Translations under genes and position numbers: made by a program | In this document: piece after piece, positions 1-8,999 of the stretch | How positions within the stretch are numbered: position 1 is the first letter of the stretch | How the letters are laid out: each line of letters starts with the position of its first letter | The notes under the pieces: model-generated | What the model saw: only the letters and a program-made list of their open reading frames with translations | The model's database searches: none | Told to the model about the DNA's origin: nothing | Assembly: GCF_000381925.1 (NCBI RefSeq) | Contig: NZ_KB907307.1 | Span: 2,604,001 to 2,668,000, forward strand | Reading direction: 5' to 3' | DNA: 64,000 nt | From: Nocardia sp. BMG111209 | Lineage (GTDB): Bacteria; Actinomycetota; Actinomycetes; Mycobacteriales; Mycobacteriaceae

Positions 1-1329
1 TTCCTGGTGTGCGGGATCTTCTTCCTGGTCGGCTGCCTGCTCGACGCGATCACCAGCAACTGGTGGGTGTTCCTGGCCGGCCGCGGCCTGCAGGCCTTCA
101 CCGTCGTGATGATGGTGATCTCCTACGGACTGATCCGGGACCTGCTGCCCCGCAACTACATTCCCGTCGCCTTGGGCGTCGTGGCCGGCGGGGTCGGGTT
201 CTCCTCGCTGATCGGCCCGGTCGTCGCCGGACTGCTGGTCGACAACTTCGACTGGCGGGCCATGTTCTGGTTCCTGGCCGGCTACGCCGTGGTGACGATG
301 GTGGCCTTCCTGCTCATCGTGCCGGAATCGAAACTGCGTGTCCGCCAGCGCATCCGGCCCTTCGGCATCCTCGCCCTCTCGGTGGGCACGCTGCTGGTAC
401 TGATCTACGTGGACAAGGGCCAGGACTGGGGCTGGGGCAAGCCGGCCACGCTGGCCTGGCTGATCGCCGGCCTGATCCTCGTCGCGGCCTTCCCGCTGAT
501 CGAATCCCGTTCCAGCGCACCGATCATGGACATGAAACTGCTGCGCAGTCCCAAGGTCGGCCTCACCCTGCTGCTGATGTTCTTCGGTGGCGCCGTCCTC
601 GCCGTCAACCCGACCGCGACCGGCTACATGACCCAGACTCCCGACCAGGACGGCCTGAAACAGACCATCGTCGCGCAGATCGTCGCCCAGGCGCATCAGA
701 CCGCCGGGGTGACGCTGCCCGCATCGGCGGTCCACGTGACCCTGCACCCGGGCTACCACTACGGAAACGGCTTCACCCTCTTGGGATTCGCCCTGCACAT
801 CACGATCATGACCGGCATCGCCGGACTCGTGTTCGGCGTGATCGGCGGCATGCTCGCCCGCCGCATCGGCGCCCGGATCCTCGCGATCGTCGCCTGCGTG
901 ATCACCGGCGCCGTCGCGGCCGGCTCCGCGGTCGCCATCACCCACTACTCCTGGGTGACCTTCGCGATCCTCGCCGGCGTCTTCGGCATCGGCTTCGCGT
1001 TCTTCTACACCGCCGGATCGGTACTGATCGTCGACGGCCTGCCCGCGGACCAGCAGGGTATCGGATCCGGAATGCTCGGCGTCACAATGGGTTTGAGCTC
1101 GGCCATCGGCACCGCGATCCTGGCCGCCTTCCAGTCCGCGAACCCGCTGACCGCGCACATCGAGGTCATGGGCCGCACCATCGACCAGCCCATCCCTCAG
1201 GTCTTCGGTGACCGCGGCTATACCCTCAGCTTCTGGTTCATGGCCGCGACGGTCGTCGTCGCACTGCTCATCGCCGTATTCATGCGGCACGGCCGCCGGC
1301 CCAGCACCGCCGGAATCATCGTCCCGTAA
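1..1329 (+). CDS. MFS drug-efflux transporter (5' end outside window)
   Basis: Integral membrane proton-coupled exporter of the major facilitator superfamily, probably the DHA2 (14-helix) drug-resistance group. The frame is open from base 1, so the N-terminus lies upstream. About ten hydrophobic helices are visible. One long polar loop near residues 205-255 of the visible part separates two helix bundles and is larger than usual. The final helix is followed by a short basic tail ending at TAA. No regulator is visible upstream; a strong hairpin follows directly, so it ends its transcription unit. Family assignment is firm; the substrate is unknown. Confidence 0.85.
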   Translation, partial: FLVCGIFFLVGCLLDAITSNWWVFLAGRGLQAFTVVMMVISYGLIRDLLPRNYIPVALGVVAGGVGFSSLIGPVVAGLLVDNFDWRAMFWFLAGYAVVTMVAFLLIVPESKLRVRQRIRPFGILALSVGTLLVLIYVDKGQDWGWGKPATLAWLIAGLILVAAFPLIESRSSAPIMDMKLLRSPKVGLTLLLMFFGGAVLAVNPTATGYMTQTPDQDGLKQTIVAQIVAQAHQTAGVTLPASAVHVTLHPGYHYGNGFTLLGFALHITIMTGIAGLVFGVIGGMLARRIGARILAIVACVITGAVAAGSAVAITHYSWVTFAILAGVFGIGFAFFYTAGSVLIVDGLPADQQGIGSGMLGVTMGLSSAIGTAILAAFQSANPLTAHIEVMGRTIDQPIPQVFGDRGYTLSFWFMAATVVVALLIAVFMRHGRRPSTAGIIVP

Positions 1330-1355
1330 TTCCGGCAACCGAACGGACCGGCGAC

Positions 1356-1390
1356 GGCGCCCGGCGGGGATGATTTCCGCGCCGGGCGCC
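1356..1390 (+). terminator. Rho-independent-like hairpin after the MFS gene
   Basis: Perfect 11-bp inverted repeat (GGCGCCCGGCG at 1356-1366, CGCCGGGCGCC at 1380-1390) with a 13-nt loop, 26 bp past the MFS stop. There is no long U tract, as is common in high-GC actinobacteria. Confidence 0.65.
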
Positions 1391-1790
1391 GGCGCGCCTA
1401 TCGGCAGACATTCTTCCGTATAATTCGGCGGCGCCCGGAATCACGTTTCCGGTGACGGGCCCCGAATATTTCGGAAGCTGTCACAATTTCGGCGGCCGAT
1501 ATCGCCGGCCGACTTCCGGCGGGCATTTCCGCGGAATCTCCAGCGCGACGTCGCCCCTTCCGGGATACTGCCGTATCTCCGGCGGTCGGCGATGCCCTGC
1601 CGCCGACCACGGCCCGGCGGCAGCACAGCCCGACATCGTCGGCATCTCCGGCCCCCGCACGCACCGCCCACGGCACCCGCCGAGGCCGCGGTCGGCCACC
1701 TCTCCCACGTCCGCGCGCCGACGACGTCGACGTGAACGGCCCGGAGCCACTACCGAAGTCGGCCCGGAACGACAATGTGACTGAGAGAGT
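1391..1790. other. Gene-free stretch between MFS and PucR genes
   Basis: About 400 bp without a credible gene. Open frames on both strands here are arginine- and glycine-rich, lack a ribosome-binding site and look like GC-driven artefacts. Promoter elements for the downstream PucR gene probably lie at the right side. Confidence 0.5.
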
Positions 1791-1796
1791 CGAACA

Positions 1797-1863
1797 TTGA
1801 CTCAACACGTCGCGCCAACCGCAGCGGAACACCCCTCGACAGAATGTTGAACCTCCGCTCAAC
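1797..1863. promoter_or_regulatory. Two TTGA/TCAA dyads upstream of the PucR gene
   Basis: TTGACTCAA at 1797-1805 and GTTGA-8 nt-TCAAC at 1846-1863 share the same half-site, roughly 200-270 bp before the chosen PucR start. They are candidate binding sites for the adjacent regulator (autoregulation) or part of its promoter. Inferred from symmetry only. Confidence 0.35.
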
Positions 1864-2065
1864 GAGGTGTAACCTGGTTACTCGAAACTGGTTTCATCAG
1901 GCAACGGCGCCACCCAGGAAAGGTAAGACAGTTGATTCCGTCGACGCGATAACGCCCTTCGACATGCGATCGGAAAGACCGATCCTCGGCACATTCCAAA
2001 GCTCGACAGCCATAGTGCGCCGACGCTCTCGAGACGGCGCGCTTTGCTTTCTAGGAGTCAATTCC

Positions 2066-3277
2066 GTGACCGCACCGAATCGCCAGTCGCCACCCTTGGA
2101 TCGCGCCACGCTCATCGCCGGCAACCTTTCTGTCCTGACATATACTATCGCGGACAACCTGATGGCGGACGAGGCCATCGCCAAGGTCGCCCGGCACGGT
2201 GAGATCGTCTCCACGGCCAACAACTGCCTGAAACTCGCCAGCGCCCTGATGGGCCGGCACAACGGCGGCGACCTGCTGATCGAACTCGAACAGTATGCCG
2301 CTCGATGCGCGCACAACGACATACCACTCCCGTTCCTCACCGGTTGCCTGCACACGGGTATGCGGGTCCTCATCGACGAGCTGGCGAAGGAACGCAACGG
2401 CGAGGTGGATCGGGAGATCCTGCGATACCTTTTCGAGGCGCTGGTATCGGCCACCATGGCCGTGTCCAGGTCGTATCTGCGCGAACTCGCCCGCGTCGGC
2501 GACCGGCGGGACCGGGCCGTGCACGCGGTGGCATCCGCACTCCTGGCGGGACGGGATCCGACCATTCTGGCCCGATCCAACGGCATCGCGATCGCCGAGA
2601 GTTACTGGGTGTTCGCGGCCGCCTTCACACAGCCCCTGGAGAATCGCGACGAGATCCGGCGATGGTGGTCCGGCCGGCACGACGATCTCGCCGTCGCGCA
2701 CCCGGGCGTATTGGTCGTCGCCGGCCGGCGCGGCGCGACCCTGCTCATCCCGACCACGCAACTGTCCGCGTGCGATACCGGCGCGGTGGCGAAGAAATTC
2801 CTCCGCACGCTGGATCGCGAGGTCCACATGGCGGTGCTGCAGAGCGAGAAATCCCAATTGGGCACGACCGCGGATCATGCGCACGAGCTCGTCGCACTCG
2901 CACGCAAACGCAGGCTGCCCGCCGGGCTCTACCGCCTCGAGGACCTCGCCATAGATCATCTGCTCTCCCGGCCCGGAGCCGAACGAAATCATCTCGCCGC
3001 GATCGTGGCACCCATCGTCCCGGTACCGCATCTGCTCGAGACCCTGCGCCTGCATGTCGGCAACAATCTCGACCGCCGTCGTACCGCCGCGGATCTCCGG
3101 ATCCACGTCAATACGCTCGACTACCGGATAACCAGGATCCAGCAGCTGACCGGACTGGACGTGCGAATTCCGGACCAACTGTTCCGGATCCGGATGGGCC
3201 TGATCGCGTACGACAACACCGGACTCGACGACATGCCGCTGGCCGGAATATCACCGTCGATTAGGTCATTTTCGTGA
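2066..3277 (+). CDS. PucR-family transcriptional regulator
   Basis: 403-aa cytoplasmic regulator. The last 60 residues form the PucR C-terminal helix-turn-helix (a long arm ending in DLRIHVNTLDYRITRIQQL), typical of purine-catabolism and CdaR-like activators; the N-terminal two thirds is a sensor region without a recognised ligand motif. The GTG at 2066 is chosen because AGGAG sits at 2053-2057; the frame stays open upstream to an ATG at 1844, but that extension (74 residues) has poor composition and covers a candidate operator. It precedes a purine-type deaminase gene on the same strand, which fits a purine regulator, though 300 bp separate them. Confidence 0.85.
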   Translation: MTAPNRQSPPLDRATLIAGNLSVLTYTIADNLMADEAIAKVARHGEIVSTANNCLKLASALMGRHNGGDLLIELEQYAARCAHNDIPLPFLTGCLHTGMRVLIDELAKERNGEVDREILRYLFEALVSATMAVSRSYLRELARVGDRRDRAVHAVASALLAGRDPTILARSNGIAIAESYWVFAAAFTQPLENRDEIRRWWSGRHDDLAVAHPGVLVVAGRRGATLLIPTTQLSACDTGAVAKKFLRTLDREVHMAVLQSEKSQLGTTADHAHELVALARKRRLPAGLYRLEDLAIDHLLSRPGAERNHLAAIVAPIVPVPHLLETLRLHVGNNLDRRRTAADLRIHVNTLDYRITRIQQLTGLDVRIPDQLFRIRMGLIAYDNTGLDDMPLAGISPSIRSFS

Positions 3278-3577
3278 TCCGGTGAGCGCACCCCGGCACG
3301 ACAGCGACCGGGCACCACGGTTACGCAGCAGCAACAAACGAGGCGATCGATCGCAACATCGTGCCGCGAGCATGACTGTGCACAGCTTCGTACCCGGAAA
3401 GGCGGTGTCCCCCATGCCGAACGGCTCCGTCCCGTCCGCCGATCGCCGGCGGTACGCGCACCGCACCGCTTGGCCGCTGGGCTGCATCGCCCACGGACGG
3501 TAACCCTTTCTCGATTCCGGCCGACCGGACCGACAACCCGGTTCCGGCGTTGTCCCCGTTCGAGAGAGAAGCCTGTC
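3278..3577. promoter_or_regulatory. Intergenic region with a 12-bp palindrome
   Basis: 300 bp between the PucR and deaminase genes. It holds a perfect 12-bp palindrome, GCGATCGATCGC at 3343-3354, that could be an operator. A small frame at 3282-3503 has no ribosome-binding site and is not credited. Likely promoter region for the deaminase. Confidence 0.35.
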
Positions 3578-4072
3578 ATGAGCACAGCACCCGGCGCCTG
3601 GCTCGGCGAGCACGACCGCTGGCTGGCCGAAACCGTACGACTGGCCGCCACCAATGTGGCCGCGGGCGGCGGCCCGTTCGCCGCCGCGATCCTCTGCGAC
3701 GGCAACATCGTCGCTACCGGAACCAACGAGGTCGTCACCGGCCTGGACCCGACCGCGCACGCCGAAGTGGTCGCGATCCGCGCCGCCTGCCGAGCGCTGG
3801 GCCGGTTCTCCCTGGCCGGCTGTCTGCTGGTCTCCTCGTGCGAACCGTGCCCGATGTGCCTGTCCGCGGCACTGTGGTCCCGCGTGGATCAGGTGATCTA
3901 CGCCGCGGACCGATACGACGCCGCCCGAGCGGGATTCGACGATCTGGCGTTCTACCGGCTCTTCGAACAGGATCGCCGAACCTGGCCGATACCGGTCGCA
4001 CATCACCGGGTCGACTCCCACGACGCGCCGTTCCGCGCGTGGCGGCAACACCCCGACCGCATCGAATACTGA
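3578..4072 (+). CDS. Nucleoside/guanine deaminase (cytidine deaminase fold)
   Basis: 164-aa zinc hydrolase that deaminates a purine or pyrimidine base or nucleoside. The zinc site is plain: HAE near residue 59 (His ligand plus catalytic Glu) and PCPMC near residue 89 (two Cys ligands). The length and the C-terminal DAPFRAW-like stretch resemble bacterial guanine deaminase and the nucleoside deaminases. The ATG at 3578 is used; reading further upstream gives arginine-rich, non-homologous sequence. Downstream, an AIG2-like gene begins 4 bp after the stop, so the two are probably cotranscribed. Guanine is the likeliest substrate given the PucR neighbour, but that is inference. Confidence 0.85.
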   Translation: MSTAPGAWLGEHDRWLAETVRLAATNVAAGGGPFAAAILCDGNIVATGTNEVVTGLDPTAHAEVVAIRAACRALGRFSLAGCLLVSSCEPCPMCLSAALWSRVDQVIYAADRYDAARAGFDDLAFYRLFEQDRRTWPIPVAHHRVDSHDAPFRAWRQHPDRIEY

Positions 4073-4076
4073 CGCC

Positions 4077-4424
4077 ATGACCACGCATCTGTTGTTCTCC
4101 TACGGCACCCTCCGGCAACCGGAGGTGCAGCGCAGCGTCTTCGGCCGCGAACTCGACGGGCACGGCGACGAGATCACCGGCTACGAACTCGGCGAGACCA
4201 CCATCACCGACCCCGCCGTCATCGCCACCAGCGGCAGCGACCGCCACCCGATCCTCCGCCCCGCCACCACCGAAACCGGTATCCCCGGAACGGTTTTCAC
4301 CCTCACCGACGACGAACTCGCCACCGCCGACGCCTACGAGGTCGCCGCCTACACCCGCATCCGGGTCCCGCTGCGCTCCGGCGCCGACGCCTGGGTCTAC
4401 GTCCTCGCCACCGGAACCCGTTGA
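4077..4424 (+). CDS. AIG2-like gamma-glutamylcyclotransferase-fold protein
   Basis: 115-aa protein with the YGTLR motif at residues 9-13, which starts the gamma-glutamylcyclotransferase (GGCT/AIG2) fold and binds the gamma-glutamyl group. A DELATADAYE-like segment near residues 80-89 supplies the conserved acidic region, with the usual Glu. Such proteins release 5-oxoproline from gamma-glutamyl amines or peptides. It starts 4 bp after the deaminase stop, so it is translationally linked. Its relation to purine metabolism is unclear; family call firm, substrate unknown. It converges on the STAND NTPase gene with 22 bp between stops. Confidence 0.85.
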   Translation: MTTHLLFSYGTLRQPEVQRSVFGRELDGHGDEITGYELGETTITDPAVIATSGSDRHPILRPATTETGIPGTVFTLTDDELATADAYEVAAYTRIRVPLRSGADAWVYVLATGTR

Positions 4425-4446
4425 CGGTGGCCCGGTTTCGCCCCCG

Positions 4447-6804
4447 CTAGGTGAGCCGGAACCGGCGGATCCAGTGGATCACACGCACCGGCGTCCGGCG
4501 CGGCGTCCCGGGATCCGGCCCGACATCCCCGAGGACAGCGAGCGTGTCGGCCTCCCCGAGCCGATCACCCATCTCCCGGAAGATGTTCAGCGCCTGTCGC
4601 AGCAGCTCGGCGGCAGTGGCATCACCGGCGATTCGCTGTGCGCGGCCGAGCGTGTGGAGGACGTTGGCCTCGCCGAGACGGTTACCGATTTCCGTGAAGA
4701 GGGTCCGCGCCTGCCGCAGCAGCTCGGTCGCGGCGTCGAGATCGCCCGCGGCGAGCCGGACATCACCGAGCGCGGCGAGCGCGTTGGCCGCACCGAGCCG
4801 ATCACCGATCTCCCGATGGATCGTCAGCGCCTGCTGGAACATCTCCGCGGCGGTGGGATCGCCGGTGGCCGACCGGACATCACCGAATGTGTGCAGCACA
4901 TTGGCTTCCCCGAGCCGGTCACCGACCTCCCGCGACAGCGTGAGCGCCTGTTGCAGCAGCTCGGTCGCGGCGGCGTGCTCACCGGTGACCAGCCGGATCT
5001 CGCCGAAGGTGTGGAGGGCACCCGCTTCACCCAGCCGGTCGCCGATCTCGCGGTAGACGACCAGAGCGCGCGTGAGTACCTCGGCAGCAGCGGCATTCGC
5101 ACCGGTCACCCGGTATACCCGCCCGAGTGCGTTGAGCGCGTTCGCTTCGCCGAGCCGATCACCGGTCTCGAGAAAGACCGTGAGCGCCTGCCGGAACAGT
5201 TCGCCCGCGGCGGCGTACTCGCCGGTGACGAGCCGGACATCGCCGAGCGCGCCGAGGGCATTCGCCTCGCCGACCCGGTCACCGATGGCGCGGAACAGGA
5301 CCAGCGCCTGCTGATGCAGTCCGGCGGCGCCGGCATAATCGTCGGTGACCCAGAGCACACGGGCGAGGTTGCTGAGCGCGTTGGCTTCCCCGGGACGATC
5401 GCCGAGTCGCTGCGCCACATCCGCGCCGCGTCGATGCAACCGCGCGGCCAGCGGCCACGGCCCGTCCTGGAACAGCAGCGGCTCCAGGGACGAGGTCAGC
5501 GCGACCATCCGGGCCGGATCCCGATCCGCGGCGTGGTCCACACAGGCCAACAGGTTGTCCCGCTCGGCGCGGGCCCACACCGGCGTCGGCGTATCGGTGT
5601 GCTGCGAGTAGTGATCCAGCAGCCGCTGCATCGCACGCGTCATATCGGTCGCGGGATCGGCGACGTTGAGCGACCGCGCGTAGTCGCGCAGCAGATCGTG
5701 CAACCGGTATCGGCCCCGCGCGGTCTCGTCGAGCAGATGATCGGTGTAGAGGGCCTCCAGTTCCGCGCGGGCGGTGGCGAGGTCGATACCGGCCAGCGCC
5801 GCGACCGCGTGCGGTTCGAGGTCACGACCGGGATGCAGACCCAACCGGCGGAACACCAGCTGCCGTTGCGGCGGCAGCGCCTCGTACGAGAGATCGAACG
5901 CCGCTCGCACGCCCAGGTCACCGGGCAAATCCAGCGCGGTCAGGCGGTCCACCGCCTCGGCCATCTGCTCCGCGTACTCGGCGATGTCGGCGCTGGTCCA
6001 GGTGGGGTGATGGGCGATGTGCCCGGCGATCGGCCCGATGGCCAGCGGCAGGAATCCGCACAACGCGGCGATCCGCCCCGCCGCGGCATGCTCGTCGGGA
6101 TGCCGCGTATCGCAGCGGGCGAGGGTGAGGAACAGGTTGACGGCCGCGACATTCGGCAGGACCTTCACCGGCAGGGGTTGCATATCGGGCAGCCGCAACC
6201 GGTGCCGGCTGGTGATCAGGGTCAGACATCCCGCACCGCTGGGCAACAGCGGCTCGACCTGGCGCCGGTCGGCGGCATCGTCGAGCACCACCAGCGCTTT
6301 CTTACCGGCGGTGTGGTGCCGCCACATATCCCGGCGGCCGGTGAACGTGTGCGGGATTCGGTGCGGGTCCAGGCCGAGACCGCTGAGCAGACCGGCCAGT
6401 ACCTCGGTGGGATCGGCGGGGGTGTGACCGGGCGTGTGCGCGTGCAGTTCCACGAAGTAGCGGCCGTCGGGGAACCGGCCCGCCAGTTCGTGGGCGGCCC
6501 GGGTGGCGAGGGTCGTCTTCCCCACCCCGGCCATGCCGTCGATCGCGTGGATCGCCACCACCCGCTCGTCCCGGCCCGCGGCGTCGAGGATCGCCTGTAA
6601 CTCGCGATCACGGCCGAGGAAGGTGCGCGGCGCCGGCGGAAGGCCCGCCGTGACCGGTTCCGCCGGGGCCGGCGCTGCTTCGTACCGCGTCAGGTGGACA
6701 TCACCGTGGACGTCACGCACGGTGGCTTGTTGCGCATGACCGGCGGCGACGACCGTCATGTGTGGTTCGGTACCGCGGTCGCCGGGGCCCTGAGGTATCG
6801 ACAC
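4447..6804 (-). CDS. STAND-type NB-ARC ATPase with TPR repeats
   Basis: 785-aa cytoplasmic signal-transduction ATPase. A short N-terminal region with a VHGDVHLTRY-like segment (residues 31-41) resembles the linker seen in bacterial STAND proteins. The NB-ARC module follows: Walker A GMAGVGKTT at 90-98, Walker B LVVLDD at 171-176, then winged-helix and arm segments to about residue 400. From about residue 460 come at least seven tetratricopeptide repeats of roughly 40 residues, each with a GDRLGEAN-like core, creating 120-bp imperfect DNA repeats. There is no SARP DNA-binding domain, so it is not a full AfsR. An internal Met at residue 16 is an alternative start. Likely a scaffold or conflict sensor that oligomerises on ligand binding. 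Confidence 0.85.
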   Translation of the reverse strand: MSIPQGPGDRGTEPHMTVVAAGHAQQATVRDVHGDVHLTRYEAAPAPAEPVTAGLPPAPRTFLGRDRELQAILDAAGRDERVVAIHAIDGMAGVGKTTLATRAAHELAGRFPDGRYFVELHAHTPGHTPADPTEVLAGLLSGLGLDPHRIPHTFTGRRDMWRHHTAGKKALVVLDDAADRRQVEPLLPSGAGCLTLITSRHRLRLPDMQPLPVKVLPNVAAVNLFLTLARCDTRHPDEHAAAGRIAALCGFLPLAIGPIAGHIAHHPTWTSADIAEYAEQMAEAVDRLTALDLPGDLGVRAAFDLSYEALPPQRQLVFRRLGLHPGRDLEPHAVAALAGIDLATARAELEALYTDHLLDETARGRYRLHDLLRDYARSLNVADPATDMTRAMQRLLDHYSQHTDTPTPVWARAERDNLLACVDHAADRDPARMVALTSSLEPLLFQDGPWPLAARLHRRGADVAQRLGDRPGEANALSNLARVLWVTDDYAGAAGLHQQALVLFRAIGDRVGEANALGALGDVRLVTGEYAAAGELFRQALTVFLETGDRLGEANALNALGRVYRVTGANAAAAEVLTRALVVYREIGDRLGEAGALHTFGEIRLVTGEHAAATELLQQALTLSREVGDRLGEANVLHTFGDVRSATGDPTAAEMFQQALTIHREIGDRLGAANALAALGDVRLAAGDLDAATELLRQARTLFTEIGNRLGEANVLHTLGRAQRIAGDATAAELLRQALNIFREMGDRLGEADTLAVLGDVGPDPGTPRRTPVRVIHWIRRFRLT

Positions 6805-7099
6805 CGGTCAGCGGGTGCTGGTGCCGGTCACGTCATCACCGACGGTCGTTCGCCTGCCGGCCGGGCAGTTGCCGTGAGCCCCAGCGACACCGGGATCCAG
6901 CATGGTCTTCCCCTCGATTCACTCATCCGCGAGACCATCGCCGATCCTATGTCCACACCGGCCCCGACGGCGGCCGATCTCGTTGCGGGAATTGAACTTC
7001 CGAGGCCGCCGACCGAACCGACCGGTTCCCGTCGCGCCGGATGGTTGCCCGGTATCGGATCGGCCGAACCTGTCGGTGGGCTCTGCTATACCTCGGGCC
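6805..7099. other. Divergent promoter region, STAND NTPase / thioesterase
   Basis: About 295 bp between divergent genes. No strong dyad, RNA structure or convincing small gene was seen; it should hold both promoters. Confidence 0.4.
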
Positions 7100-7564
7100 G
7101 TGGCGAATCCCCGTGAACCGTTTACGATCCGGCTCGAGGTCCGGCTGTCGGATCTCGACCCGCAACTCCACGTCACCGGCTCGGCCTACCAGCAGTACGC
7201 CGACCACGCGCGTTTCGAATGTGTCCAGGCCGCGGGCATTTCGGTGGCCGACCTCCTGGCGGACGGCTTCGGACCGGTGAATCTGGAGACCACCATCCGC
7301 TATCACCGGCAGCTGCGCGCGGGCGACACCGTGGACATCACCTGCTCGTGGATCTGGTCCGAGGGCAAGACCTACCGCGTCGAGCACGAACTCACCCGCG
7401 CCGACGGCGAACTCGCGGCCACCGTCGCTCATGTCAGCGGCTTGCTGAATCTGCGGGAGCGGAAGCTGGTCGGTGATCCGATGCGGCAGTGGGCCACTCG
7501 CGCCACCGAGCCGACCCTGTTGTGCCTGCCCGGCGATTTCCACCTGGTGGCGCATATGGATTAG
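7100..7564 (+). CDS. 4HBT-family acyl-CoA thioesterase (hotdog fold)
   Basis: 154-aa hotdog-fold protein of the YbgC/FadM type. The N-terminal block LSDLDPQLHVTGSAYQQYAD matches the D-x-x-x-H-V-N-x-x-x-Y-x-x-y signature of 4-hydroxybenzoyl-CoA thioesterases, although the Asn is replaced by Thr. These enzymes hydrolyse acyl-CoA in the cytoplasm. The GTG at 7100 is taken because conserved sequence begins just after it; the 66 codons upstream in frame are proline- and arginine-rich. It stands alone, with a hairpin terminator after it. Substrate unknown. Confidence 0.8.
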   Translation: MANPREPFTIRLEVRLSDLDPQLHVTGSAYQQYADHARFECVQAAGISVADLLADGFGPVNLETTIRYHRQLRAGDTVDITCSWIWSEGKTYRVEHELTRADGELAATVAHVSGLLNLRERKLVGDPMRQWATRATEPTLLCLPGDFHLVAHMD

Positions 7565-7579
7565 GCGGATCGCAGCACG

Positions 7580-7604
7580 GCCGCCGGACATGTGTTCCGG
7601 CGGC
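7580..7604. terminator. Bidirectional terminator hairpin
   Basis: Perfect 9-bp stem (GCCGCCGGA at 7580-7588, TCCGGCGGC at 7596-7604) with a 7-nt loop between two convergent genes; it abuts the stop of the minus-strand gene. Confidence 0.7.
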
Positions 7605-8981
7605 TCAGGTCCGGCGGTGGGCCAGGCGGCGCCGGGACAATCGCAGGGCCTGGTACGGCAGCAGTGCGACGGCGATCGCGAGGCCGAGTACGGCGGCCAG
7701 GAGCCCGAGGATGCGCGGCGGGAACGTTCCTCCCGGAAGTGCCGCGGTCAGTGGGTATTCGATGTATTTCGCGATCGTGGCGGCGGTGTGCCGGCCGTCG
7801 TCGCGGGCGATGTCGGCGAAGATCGGTTCGAAGGCCGACTCGCCGGGCCGCCGGTCGGCGTGCGGCAGGTACATCGGTGTGCCGGGCCGGCCGAGATCGG
7901 TCGTGGCGACGCCGGGGACGATCAGGCGATCGAGGCGCCCGGCCGCATCGACCGGGGTGGCCAGCAGGGTGAGCCCGTGCCGGGTGCGCACGACCGGTTC
8001 CGCGGCGACGGGTATCAGATGGTCGAGAAACGAAGCGCCGGAATACATTTCCGCCGCCGCGGCCACGGCGATCTCGTCCACGCCGGGCGTGAGCCCGAGT
8101 CCCCGGCGCGGCTGGAACCAGGGCAGGGCGGCGGCGAGGGCGTACGGATAGTCGGCCACCGAGATACGGTGCGCGGGAATGGTTTCCGCGACGTCGGGCC
8201 GCCCGCCGGGATACCCGATCGACGACGCCACCTCGGCGGCCCGCGCCGGTCCGGTGAGTTGCGCGACCAGCCGCAGTGCGCCGGCGATACCCGAGCTGAC
8301 CCCGGCGGTGGTGAGGATGTCGCCGTCCTGCACCCAGCGCACCCCCGATTGCCATCGGGTCCGGGGATAGGACGAGGACAGGCCCGGGATATCGGACCAG
8401 AACGACGTCGCCGACCTGCCGTCGAGGACACCGGCGGCCGCGAGCACCCGTGCGCCGGCGCACACGCTCATCACGATCCGTCCGGCGCCGTGGGCCTCGC
8501 GGAGGTACTCTCGCAGTGGCGCTTCGTCTCTGCCGGTGGGATCCGTCAGCGCGGGCACCACGACGACCGCGGGTGCGGGTGCCCGCCCCGCGGCGAGATC
8601 GTCGAGCGAGTAGTCCGGGACGACGGTGAGCCCGCCGGACAGCGCGAGCGGCCGGCGGTGCACGGAGACGGTGTAGACGTCGAATTCCGGTGAACTGGCG
8701 AAGACGTCGAACGGTCCGAGCGCGTCGGTGGCCACCGACCCGCCGGCGCCGAGCAGCACGGCGACCGGGATCCGGCCGGACGGATCCCGTGGCCGGACCG
8801 GCGGCAGCGGCCCGGCCACGGGCAGCACCGCGAAGTCGCGCGCCATCGAGGTCGCGACCCCCGCGCCGAGCACGGCCGCCGAAGTCGCCACGGCCAGAAC
8901 CGCACTCAGCGAAATCCAGGCGAGACGGCGGAGCACGGTGCGCACAGGAAAGTACCTTCCACGAAGATGGATACGTAACAT
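7605..8981 (-). CDS. Membrane-anchored DJ-1/PfpI (GATase1-like) protein
   Basis: Up to 458 aa. A hydrophobic segment at about residues 19-41 and another near 425-447 anchor a large extracytoplasmic or loop portion. The central region has a DJ-1/PfpI fold with the nucleophile elbow SVCAGARVL, the Cys expected for class I glutamine-amidotransferase-like enzymes; a second, weaker repeat of the fold follows. A GTG at 8945 has a better ribosome-binding site (GGAAGG) and would give 446 aa. It lies just downstream of a GlxA-type regulator carrying the same fold, and the two are likely cotranscribed. Enzymatic function is unknown. Confidence 0.7.
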   Translation of the reverse strand: MLRIHLRGRYFPVRTVLRRLAWISLSAVLAVATSAAVLGAGVATSMARDFAVLPVAGPLPPVRPRDPSGRIPVAVLLGAGGSVATDALGPFDVFASSPEFDVYTVSVHRRPLALSGGLTVVPDYSLDDLAAGRAPAPAVVVVPALTDPTGRDEAPLREYLREAHGAGRIVMSVCAGARVLAAAGVLDGRSATSFWSDIPGLSSSYPRTRWQSGVRWVQDGDILTTAGVSSGIAGALRLVAQLTGPARAAEVASSIGYPGGRPDVAETIPAHRISVADYPYALAAALPWFQPRRGLGLTPGVDEIAVAAAAEMYSGASFLDHLIPVAAEPVVRTRHGLTLLATPVDAAGRLDRLIVPGVATTDLGRPGTPMYLPHADRRPGESAFEPIFADIARDDGRHTAATIAKYIEYPLTAALPGGTFPPRILGLLAAVLGLAIAVALLPYQALRLSRRRLAHRRT

Positions 8982-8999
8982 GTTGTTGCAGAGTCTGTT

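Noticed and set aside
9..1211. 400-codon frame overlapping the MFS gene
   Set aside because: Arginine/proline-rich shadow of the transporter in another frame; no membrane helices and no homology pattern.
1398..1862. Long minus frame in the gene-free region before PucR
   Set aside because: Arg/Gly/Ala-rich, no ribosome-binding site, no recognisable domain, and overlaps likely promoter dyads.
4500..5350. CRISPR-like or satellite repeats
   Set aside because: The 120-bp periodicity is protein-coding TPR repeats; no conserved short repeat and spacer pattern.
4474..6600. 708-codon plus frame opposite the STAND ATPase gene
   Set aside because: Antisense shadow: its repeats mirror the TPR repeats on the other strand; no start signal.
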